Assembly (NCBI GenBank): GCA_011634665.1
Contig: WAEK01000054.1
Span: 1-22,332 of the forward strand
DNA length: 22,332 nucleotides
DNA from: Mortierella sp. BCC40632
Taxonomy: Eukaryota > Mortierellomycota > Mortierellomycetes > Mortierellales > Mortierellaceae
Direction: 5' to 3'
Shown here: positions 9,071 through 17,700 of the stretch, in pieces
How positions within the stretch are numbered: position 1 is the first letter of the stretch
Layout of the letters: each line of letters starts with the position of its first letter
Program-made: the position numbers and the translations under genes
Notes under the pieces: model-generated
Databases searched by the model: none
The model's input: the letters and a program-made list of their open reading frames with translations, nothing else
Told to the model about the DNA's origin: nothing

Positions 9071-11055
9071 CTTTTCTCCTGTTCATATTCTTGGTTCTTC
9101 GGAGCTCAAGGAGTTAACACTTGTGAAGACAAAGAAACCAGGCGACAGGTCTGGAGCAAATTAATGATCCCGCACCCTCGAAGACGGGCAAAAGAAGTTT
9201 TTCATGGAGAAATGTTGGAGGGCCGTTCAGAAGCCTGTTAGTGACTCAAGCAAAATGGCTTATCGAGAACAGGGGAGGCCAGATGTATCTGACAAAGAAA
9301 ACTTCTCGATCACTCTCTTGCTTCTATTGCGGCTCCATCTGGCTCCAGAGAGCGAAAGCAGAAAAAGCTTTCAAATCGTCAGCCACGAGAAGAAAAAGAT
9401 CATCAGGAATGCAGCTGTAGGCAAGTAGATGAAACAGAGACAATCCTGGTGCTCTGCGATGATCTCCAACCGTGCTCTTGACAAAGACCCAGCCGGAGAT
9501 GGGCAGCAGATTCCAATCGGTCCTGCACAGGATTGGAGCCATCCTGGCTCACAAGTACACAGCCCAAGCCGCTGGGGCCGTGTTTTTGAACACTGGATGT
9601 CCGACTCGAGCATCTGGATACGAGGACAGGCTTCGAGGTCAGGAAATTTTGTGTGGGATTTTAGCCAACTGGAGGGTGACCCATCCAGAAGCAACAGTCA
9701 GGCGGAGGCCGGTGAATCCAGTATTCAAGCCTAAGGAGAGCCGTCGAGAACCTGAATGAGGAACGACTTGAAGGGAGTTGTTTTGACGGTGGGACATTAA
9801 GAACCGGAGGAATTTTGTCCAAGAGCCGGTGGTTGAGGTGGTGCTGGGACATGGTGTGACCCAAGGAGAACTGTCAAAGATCAGGACTCTGACAATCTCT
9901 GAGGTCTGATTTCGACGACTGGGATCTCCGATATGAGATGGAGGAAAGAACTAAAACAGAGTAGGGATTCTCTCCTTAAGAACTGGCTCAGAAACACGAT
10001 CATATTGTCTTTGAGGAGACTTCTTCGGTATGCTCCTAGAAGTCACTGAAGAATCGAGGAAATCGACAACATGGGTCAGAAAGTCAGCACGGAATATATG
10101 AATATCACCGAGGAGAGCAATGCAGTGTTGTAGCCAAGCTTTGTAACGCTTCGACTTATGTTTTATAGCTTGTCGAGTTAGCCGAGGGCGAGACCCAAAA
10201 GGTGGAACGAGGGGCGCCCGCCCGGCACGCTGCTATGGCCATCATGCCAACCTGCAATTCAAGAGCAGCTGGGTATCCCTCAGCACACTCGGCTTTTGTC
10301 ACCGCAGATATCACCTTCTTCCGTCATGCATTGATTCTTGGAGCGAAGGGGTTATACGAGGTGTTGTGTGTGCCAGACGCCGAGAGCCACTTTGATATCC
10401 AAGAACTCTGAGAGCCTCCTCAGCCGAGAGTCCCATCACAGGACGCAGTCTTTTGGGGAGCATTCTTCGACTTGGAGAAAGTTCAAAGGCTTTGGTAATA
10501 AGCATGGCACACTCGGGGAGTGCGAGACAGAACGATGTGTTCGTCGATAGGTACAGTCGGATTTTTAAGGTAGAAGTGATTCCACAGGGAGCCGAGCGTG
10601 GAGGTCGCCCGTTGTTCGAGCCTACAGGCGGGTCAAGGGAGCCAAGGTCAGGACTGATATGGACTGGACCAAAAGAGATAAGTATCAAAATGGAGTGGAA
10701 GCTGGTGCTGAAGAGATCGCAAGAAATGAAACATATCAAAAGACCTTGGGGAGTAAGGGAGGCTGAAAAGGAACTCAAGGTGCTCGGGTGGATCAAAAGC
10801 CGGCAATAAAGTTTTCCTACAGTCAAGAAAAAGGGAATAAAAGAGAAACAAGCTCAAGAGGCATCGAGGGGCGTGGAGCAGACAAAGGGGGCAACCAGGG
10901 GAATATAGAAGGACATGGAGAGTGAGCTCAAGATTCCTTCAAGCTCAGGGAAAGAGTGCAGGCTTCTTGAACAACAGCCACAACCCTAGGAAGGGGAGAT
11001 CCAAATTGCTGACACAGATTAAACTCCATAGAGAATAGTTATAAGATAAAATAGA
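9071..11055 (+). other. Unassigned degraded sequence upstream of the Fanzor-like core
   Basis: Forward frames of 70-118 codons succeed each other in shifting phase, for example 9429-9734, 10202-10411 and 10453-10809. That pattern is what a frameshifted old coding region gives. None shows a motif I can name. Fanzor proteins usually have an N-terminal region of 200-400 residues before the RuvC core, so part of 10.0-11.05 kb could be that region. This is inferred from position only. Confidence 0.3.
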
Positions 11056-12335
11056 ATGGCTCCAAAAGGCGGTGAGTACACCACCTGGCCAGAAGGATTT
11101 TACAGTCGAGGATTCAACGAGGCGGCTCGATGTTTCAAGGGTTGCCGGAAGGGACAGAATTGTCTTTGCAGGGACGAAGACCAAGGGATTCCGAAGACGA
11201 TGAGTGCTTAACATGTGCAGACCCTGGGCAGGGAATCCAAGGAGCACCTTATCAACCGATATGCTGTACTTTATGAGAGGTAGAAGTTGAATGGGCAAGA
11301 TGTGAGGGAATGTCGGTCATCTGTCAAGCTCAACCAACTTTTTTAATGATGAATAGGCACAGAAGAGGGGATGCGGAGAAACCTTTGGGAAGGCTCTAAT
11401 CCTGGGCCATGGCTACCGCCTCCGGATGAGTCATCCAGGAGCAGCTGCTCAAGGGGCAATGGTGTCAAGGCGAAATGCGACTTAAAGACCGGTATTGATA
11501 ACACGCGAAAGCACTGGAAAGCTCTCAAAGACTTAAAGAACAAGGGATTTTGAAGACAGCTGAACGATGGAGAGAGATTGACTTAGGGGCACATGAAAGG
11601 CACCCATCAAGGTGAAAGGGATTTGGAAAATCAAAGAGCAAGGTTGAAGGATCTGGCTCCAACGACTTCCGCACAAGAAAAGTGTGTAAAATTAGCGGCT
11701 GCTTATGAAAGGAAGTATGTGAAAAATCACGATAAGAGGCTGTTTAAGGTCAGAAACCATCAGGCTGGTCAAAACAGGCTCATATCATTACCCCAGGTCT
11801 TCTTCTTTTAATGTTCTAGAAATTTGTCCCGTCAGATGGATGGTGTGGTGGTTGCCAACGGCACCATATATACCTGGGGTAACTACCAGCACCTGGCTCC
11901 CGTGTCCTGAAATGGTCCATCACTCATCCCAGTGATGCTGGTGAAGTCGGGAGGAGACAGGGTAAGGCTTAAGGAGTGGGCACATGGGCAGGGGAGGAGA
12001 AAGATGAGAGAGCAGCATGCGGTACGGAGTGGATTTGGACTTACTGATGAATTCAGGACGAGAGCCAGACGTGTGCCGAGTGTTTTGGTCGGTAGGGAAG
12101 AGCTTTTTGGTCGCGTCGGATTGTGAATGGCAAGGAGAATGGTTCCGACTGAATGGAGGCAATGGAGTGTACGGAGAACAGCCGGGGTGCCTTGGTCAGT
12201 CCAGCGAGACGCCACGATCAAGTCCCAGGATGTGAAGACACGCAGCCGTTTGGCAAGTACGACATGCTTAGGAGGGTCGACTCACTGGAGGGAGCATGCA
12301 CTGGAGCCATTTACAAGGACAATCCGTCCCACCAA
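11056..12335 (+). pseudogene. Degenerate Fanzor-like (TnpB-family RuvC) nuclease
   Basis: Fanzors are eukaryotic homologues of IS200/605-IS607 TnpB, RNA-guided DNA nucleases with a split RuvC domain and an inserted zinc finger. Several shifting frames keep the family order. The phrase DRIVFAGT (11153-11176) precedes a scrambled position where a RuvC-I GTD-x-G is expected. QTLGRESKEHLINRYAVLYER (11218-11280), ending at a stop, follows at the usual distance. A basic stretch with KYVKNHDKRLFKVR lies near 11718-11755. LTDEFRT (12040-12060) continues, after two extra bases, as SQTCAECFGR (12063-12092), giving the diagnostic DE-x-x-TS-x-x-C-x-x-C zinc-finger knuckle. A second cysteine region lies near 12168-12190, and RDATIKSQDV (12205-12234) fits RuvC-III. 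The RuvC-I aspartate appears lost. There are several stops and frameshifts, so it is not functional as it stands. The N-terminus is not defined. The family call is from memory of motifs, not a search. Confidence 0.68.
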
Positions 12336-12448
12336 ACATACTGTTCATATTCACCAGGGAGATAGCTCAACTTACTATGCCTCCAACATCAGTTACTTAG
12401 AGATGCAATGGGGGATCCCTGCGGTACGCAAGGCAAACTAGGCTTGAA

Positions 12449-12502
12449 GTAAAAGGAACACCAGTATCAGTAACTAAGTTGTATCCATCTACGTTTGTTT
12501 AG
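12449..12502 (+). other. Candidate 54 bp intron
   Basis: The sequence starts gtaaaag, contains taactaa (12471-12477), an excellent match to the fungal branch-point consensus, and ends ctacgtttgtttag. Length and layout suit a fungal intron. The flanking frames are too degraded to prove that splicing would join them. Confidence 0.3.
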
Positions 12503-12895
12503 GTCACGGAGACGATGTCGTAAAAGCACTTTGGAAGGAGAAAGGGGAACAATCCGAGGTCGTAATTTGGACAAAGTTCAAGAAGTATCTCAGGACTTAG
12601 AGGAAGAAGTCAGCCAAGCCACAGTTCTTTGCGAGGGAGCCAGAAAGAAAGCAAAGAAACATCAAAAGAAGCAGAGAGCTGAACCCTAACTGACGAAGGA
12701 ATTACGGTTAATGGATAGAGGGATTCAGACAACTACATTGATCGTACAACAACTTGGCGGCCAGCTCCGATACCTGACAGCTTCGACTATGAAAGTTTAG
12801 GAAGAAATCATTGTGAACACGAGCTTGCTACTGGCGGTAGGGGGCTTAACGAAGGAGCCAAGTGTCGAAGAGCTGGAAAGAAAAAGACTGAGGTG
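12503..12895 (+). pseudogene. Fragment with coiled-coil-like composition
   Basis: A forward frame ending at 12689 is rich in Glu, Lys and Gln, with KVQEVSQDLEEEVSQA followed by a KKAKKHQKKQR basic tail. After a stop, another frame continues with LTKELRLMDRGIQTTTLIVQ and later TKEPSVEELERKR. The two together read like one helical protein broken by a frameshift. I cannot name the family. It lies between the Fanzor-like region and the transposase on the same strand, so it could be an extra cargo gene, the C-terminal part of the former or the N-terminal part of the latter. Confidence 0.35.
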
Positions 12896-13292
12896 AACAG
12901 GGTATCAGACAGTGTGAAAGATCAAACAGCGATGGAATCGAACAACCCCAGTTGTCCTGAAAGGGAGTTGGCCACCTCATCTTCAAGAAGCAGCAGCGAG
13001 TGACAATGGTTCCGCAAGAGCCGAAAGTGATGAGAGGACGACGCTGTTTCTCCTCTCTGCCCCAATGGAGTCGGATACATCAGAAGATCTAGAGAGCCTC
13101 AGAGGCGAGGGAGCCTCATCTGCAAGTGGTCATGACAACGAAAAGGAACTTAACGGAGTGTCAAGAGCTATAATTGCGTGCTGTGAATCTAGCAGTTGTT
13201 GCGCAGAGACCCAGCCTACGAGTTGTGTAAATTTGTACGCTTTCCCTTTTCTAGGAGAGCACGTGGATGCTGTTGGATGGAGCCCCGCAGTC

Positions 13293-15250
13293 GATGATCG
13301 AAGGCGTTCTCGGCGAGGATTTCGAGGAGGCCAAGTCCATGATGCTCGACTTATGCCGCCTGCCCGCAATGGTTTCCGGAGCAGACCCGCTCTTCTTCGA
13401 AAAATGCTACTTATCAAACTGACAGTGGTTGTTGTCAACTTTGTGTTATGTCGATATCCAAGGGCGTTGGCACAACAGGAGACTTAGAACTTTCACCAAG
13501 GGTTAATCGTTTGCACTCGCCAGAGCACAAGGTTTTACGGATCCATCAAAAACGGCGGCCAGGAAATATTTCAGTCCGCTTCAGCGAAGCGCCGCAAATA
13601 CGCTGTATACCTTAACGAAACTAAAGTCTATCAAGAAGCCACGATGGCATTTCCAGCATCTCTGTTTGCACAACCACACGCCACCCAAGGAAAACCTCGT
13701 CCAGAATTTGAGCCTCTTACAAGTGACCTCAATTTAATCAATGAACAGGCTGCGAAATGGGTTTGGGGAACTTTAAAACGATGAGGAATGCTTCGGGCAA
13801 TAACCCGAAGCGCCTCTTTTACGAAATCAAAGCGCTTGTTCGACCAGAAAAAAAAAAGCATCTCGCCAACAGCACGGTAAAATCGTCTAACACCATTTCA
13901 TGATGCTGCCCAGTTGTTCAGCTTTAGAGAAATCCCCAGGCCAATGGCTCCTCCAGGAACAGGATTGTGGCCGGTCGTCTCCAGGCTGTCTTTTTGGATG
14001 TTACCCGGCGCAACAGGATTTATACAGGGGTATCATGACGTTGTCGTCCGACACCCTGCATCCATTCGATTCGGTATGCCGCTCCCATTGCTTCCAGTTG
14101 ACAATTTTCGGACAAGACTGGTAGCCTGTGCCTTTGCCACACTCTGGCGAAGAGACCTCGGAGTTACGAATGGGTCCTTTCGCAACTGCTGGAGCTGAAT
14201 GAAAAGAAATAAGCCCCCAAAAAGACCTCATGGATAGATCCGGCAATGAACATGTCGGTACAACCTTTTCTTCCTGATACAACTATAGTCAGTCAATTGC
14301 CGGTGGCACGCAAACAGAACATTGAGCTACGCCTTCAAAGCCACTTGGGAAAAGGTGGGATGATTACTATAAAACTTTCAGGAATGTCCGCCGCTCTTTT
14401 GGAGTTTTCCAGAGAGAATTTCGAGGCCAAGTGGCAGAAGCTGTGCGAGAAATATCAGCAAAACCCCATCGTCCTCAACTACTGATCGTTGTATTCAGGA
14501 AAAACCCGTTTTCGATGGAGAAGCGGCCATGGGTGCGCACTCGGCAGTTCTGGCTGGGATGCAATCCCACTCAACAGTAGAAAGTCGCACCATCTTCTTA
14601 AAAATGCTGAATCTCAATGGTGGTTCCTCTTTGGCACAAAGGGTCATAAAAAGCTACAGGGAGTGAGAATGAAGAACTTTTGAGCAGGAGGGTCAACTCT
14701 TTGTCCCTGAGAAGGTGAGGCAACCAGAAAGAAGGAGCAAGTTTCAGGACTTTAGGAGCGGCTCCATGTCCAGAAAAAGGCGTTCAAGCTTAAATACTAC
14801 AATCAATGAGGAATCTTTTAAGGTTCGTTGCTAAAAGGCCAAAAATGAGGCAGAGGAGATGGACTCATCATTTGGGTTTTTCTGTCTCAAAAGTCTAGGC
14901 TTTCTTGGGGCTCTACCCCAGACAGTGACTCGGCAAGTATCCTATCCAACTTACACTTTTAGGAGAGGATATTAATATTGCTTACTCGTCTCGTGTAATA
15001 AGGATAGAATCGGGTATATCAACTCTCGTTTCTCCTGATCTCTAGGATCGGTCAAGAACGATTCGCGTTTTCGATTTTTCAGGGGCAAAAAGGACACGTT
15101 GGGCTGCGAACAGAAGAATACGTCATACTTCTGACCGATCACTCAAACTTCTGCACTTGTCTACTCCTCAAAATTTGAAGTCGTTTGCCATTTTTTCGTC
15201 ATGAGGGAAAGAGCAAGAGTGCCGATATCACATCAGTTTAGTGCCGCCGC
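13293..15250 (+). pseudogene. Degenerate Mutator-like (MULE) transposase, FAR1-DDE-SWIM type
   Basis: This is the transposase that would cut and paste the element by binding its TIRs. The domain order is intact although frames shift. A FAR1-like DNA-binding region starts with GEDFEEAKSMMLDLCRL (about 13312-13362) and ends with a W-x-F...HNH signature (HNH at 13669-13677). The DDE core shows LDVTRRNRIY (13994-14023), where the aspartate at 13997 fits the first catalytic residue. It continues with MPLPLLPVDN-like sequence, RSYEWVLSQLLELNEKK (14159-14209), DPAM then QPFLPDTT (about 14239-14284), LEFSRENFEAKWQKLCEKYQ and TVESRTIFLKMLNLNGG (14574 on). A SWIM zinc finger follows: CTC at 15152-15160 and RH near 15197-15202, with the third cysteine apparently replaced by Phe and a stop inside. 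The length, about 600 residues if whole, is typical. An acidic, Ser-rich leader with a possible 3' splice site (cccttttctag near 13253) precedes it. Confidence 0.82.
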
Positions 15251-15834
15251 TGGTATAAAGGGAATCCATCCAGACATCCCCGATCTTGAGTGGAGGATTG
15301 GACGCAAGTCTTTCCAGGCCGCTTCTCGGCACCCAAAAATCAACAGAATGGGGTATCCCTCGAGATTCTTTCATGACCGAGTGTTTCTGACCTGTTCTCC
15401 TCGAAAAAAAAAAAATCTGTCGCTTATCACAAGAGACTGGAAATCTAGGAAGGAGCAGCACACCAAAATATGCTTTCTGGGACTCGGAAAAGAATGATCC
15501 GCAGGTCTTTCGGTAGGACTCCACTTTAATGGGAAAATTTTTGAAGCAAAGATGGAGGAATTCGGGATCTCTGGAAAAGGATATGAAGGAGTAAAGCAGC
15601 TGTGCAAAAAGAGCGATGGTGAGACTCCTCCGTCGGCAAATCCAAGAAAGTGAGACAACCAAGGTTCGACCGAGGTGCTAGGATTTTGAAGTAGTGGCAG
15701 AAAAAAAAAGGCACCCTGATTGACGATGTGTCAAATCGGCACATCATAGACAAATGACATGGCTTTCAGTCATCGTATTAATGGCTGAAAAACTGGGACC
15801 CTCTGCCTGTTGTGGTCCCTGCAGCAGCGGCTTG
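15251..15834. other. Spacer between transposase and right TIR
   Basis: A forward frame (15201-15497) begins in the SWIM region and continues without a recognised motif. A reverse frame of 144 codons (15228-15662) overlaps it. I take this as the decayed 3' end and untranslated region of the transposase gene. It contains an A run near 15405-15415 and another near 15700. Confidence 0.5.
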
Positions 15835-16335
15835 CCCTCTGCGGGTGCTCATTGTACCCCTGGTCTTTTCCCTCTTTCTGGATCGCCTTCCACCTATTCT
15901 CTTCCTTTTCCTTTTCCTTGAGGGTGGATCTGGAGGACTAGATAAAGCCACTGTCTGGAAAAAAAGCTGGGACTGTAGATAAAATATGGAACAGACGGTG
16001 CTGGAGGCACTTTTCACAAATGAATAAAACTATTCTCAGGGCCTGTGAAAAAAAACCGGAAAGAAAAAGAAAAAAAAGTTGGGACAGTGCAAAATTCAGA
16101 ATAAATGTGAGCTGGAAAATTACATGGGAACGACCATTTTTTGGAAGATATCTCCTGGTGTGAGGAGGCGTCGACGATCATAGATGCTGGAGGCATTTTT
16201 AACCCACTTTTCAGCAAAAGGTGGTTTATATGTGAGAATAAGCGTCCTCACACATATATTGAATAAGAAAAAAAAAGAAGTTTTGAGAGCTATTCTCACA
16301 TATGACTGAGAATAAGCCGCTCACATATTTATTGG
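15835..16335 (-). repeat. Right long terminal inverted repeat (MULE-type)
   Basis: This is the reverse-complement partner of 340-665, and it is also related in direct orientation to 1565-1775. Its outer 120 bases contain two nested palindromes: tatatgtgag...ctcacacatata (16227-16258) and gctattctca...tgagaataagc (16289-16317). Subterminal palindromes of this sort may be transposase-binding sites. The outer boundary is placed where similarity to the left copy stops, near 16325-16335. Confidence 0.75.
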
Positions 16336-16418
16336 GATTGGATGAGCCGATAACCAGAAACTTATCTTCATGTGTTACAAGCACGCCTGAATTTAATGCT
16401 GAGTAAAAAAGTATTCTG

Positions 16419-16514
16419 ACCGTCTTTTATTTGATTGCTTTAACTTAAGGAGTACTATAGATTTTTTATAAATAAATTTTTTCTCTGTGTCACTCCTTTC
16501 CTCTTTGGTCGTTT
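16419..16514. repeat. DIRS inverted terminal repeat, 3' side of the element
   Basis: It is inverted and about 85-90 percent similar by eye to 20388-20474. Shared blocks include tttatttgattg, agtactatagattttt, ataaataa...tttttctctgtgtca and ctcctttcc...ttggtcgttt. The copy here has a few extra bases, for example cttaagg before agtactatag. Confidence 0.85.
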
Positions 16515-16592
16515 GATTGCTTGTTTTTTTTGCGGAGGGTGGGTGAACGCACTCAACATGCTGGCATGCTTCGTACATGGGGATTAGATGTC

Positions 16593-16653
16593 GCCTGCTT
16601 ATCGCAGGCTCATCCAGTATACTAATACGACAGTATGCTTCTTAAAGTGATAC
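16593..16653. repeat. Candidate DIRS internal complementary region with hairpin
   Basis: Bases 16617-16653 are the reverse complement, with a few mismatches, of 20475-20508 at the outer end of the opposite terminal repeat. The adjacent stretch includes a perfect 6 bp hairpin (gcctgc-ttatc-gcaggc, 16593-16609) and a catcc-containing stretch loosely complementary to 16339-16352. In DIRS elements this region serves as the template that joins both ends when the circular intermediate forms. Confidence 0.6.
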
Positions 16654-16689
16654 TTCAGAGGCCCTTGATTCAATAACATCGATGCTTAA

Positions 16690-17700
16690 AAGTTCGATGT
16701 ATGAACATCCGGTATCTTCGGTAGAAAACTTCCGAAGGTATTGGTGCTTGAATTACGAAAGTAATAACGTCTTCTAAGGAGGCACCCTTCGCGAGGAAAC
16801 GGCCCGGAAGCGCCAGCAATCTCGTGTTGCGTGAAGGCTGTGACGAGACGAGATTGCGTCATGAAGATTGTCTTTATCCATCTTGCTATCGTTTGATCGG
16901 AGAGGCTTGGTGTACGGAGGGTCGGATGTTGTGAACAGTAGAAGTCTCGTGAGTTGATAGGGAACGGCCTCGTCTGTCTTCTCTCATGCGGTGACAATGA
17001 AGCATACCGGGCAGAAGGGTGAGTCATGGTGGGCATCCGTGGAAAGGGCTTGATAATGGGTGTTCGGCCCCTCGGCATTCTTAGGGAAAGAATGCACTTA
17101 CCTGCTTAGAGATGTTCTTGCAAGAGCTGAGAGGGATCTGGGGATCGATACGGTGCAAGTCGGATGATCGTGAGGGAGAACGTGGTGATAGCTGAGCATG
17201 CGAGCTTGCGGCACCAAAGTCTAGTAAACTGTTAGGGACCCCACTGTGCCAAAGTCTTTAGGACAGGTGAATATCAAAAATTTTTTGGCTTGATCAGTTC
17301 CTTCGGCGTTACTGAGGAATGAGCAGAAACCTTGGCCTTGGAGAATTGATGAGCTAGCGGTCCTTGGCTGTAATTCTCCTTTGCCGAGAGAGGTAAAAGC
17401 TTGATGGAGCTCGCTTGAGGGGCGGAGCCATTGCTGGAGCGGTACCCGAGTGGTTAACTATGGAAACATCGGAAGCATTGAAAGGGACATTGTTGGTCTT
17501 GACCATGAGACCCCGGAGCTCTTTGGAGGCTGGTTATTAATTTCTATGTCTGCTAGTTGTTAAGGAAGAGTGATAATCAGGTCTGAGTTGCTGCCTCCAT
17601 GCCCAGCTCTTGGGGTGATGCCTGAGGCTGCGCCACGGTCAAGAGCGATTCCTGAGAGTGTGCTTGAGACGTCGTGGGATCACCGCGCGCGTCGAGAGAG
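16690..17700 (-). pseudogene. Degenerate DIRS tyrosine recombinase
   Basis: The recombinase would integrate the circular DNA copy. Its C-terminal catalytic domain is recognisable across frames. RSSDLHRID (about 17142-17170) carries the first catalytic arginine. LSDQTIARWIK (16872-16904) is a well-conserved block of DIRS recombinases. HEIAGAS (16806-16826) is the H-x-x-R box with alanine where arginine belongs. An NTFGSFLP segment (from about 16742) shifts to a frame reading VFYRRYR, where the tyrosine nucleophile would sit. The N-terminal limit is not clear. The missing arginine and several frame changes show that it is inactive. It lies downstream of RT/RNase H, as in DIRS-like elements. Confidence 0.82.

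Larger units (their letters stand above)
340..16335 (+). mobile_element. Candidate giant Mutator-like (MULE) transposon carrying a Fanzor-like gene
   Basis: Two long, diverged inverted repeats (about 340-665 and 15835-16335) enclose a broken MULE transposase and, upstream on the same strand, a broken Fanzor/TnpB-family gene. Long TIRs are a hallmark of the MULE superfamily, and Fanzor genes are known as passengers of several eukaryotic DNA transposons, Mutator types included. The interior also holds a 1.5 kb minisatellite, simple repeats and unrecognised sequence, so nested insertions are likely. I could not find a convincing 8-11 bp target-site duplication, and an extra TIR copy at 1565-1775 offers another boundary. 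The span is therefore a hypothesis: each part is better supported than the whole. Confidence 0.45.

Noticed and set aside
17440..17470. tRNA A-box-like sequence (acccgagtggttaac)
   Set aside because: No B box, acceptor pairing or cloverleaf follows at tRNA distance. It lies inside the DIRS pseudogene.
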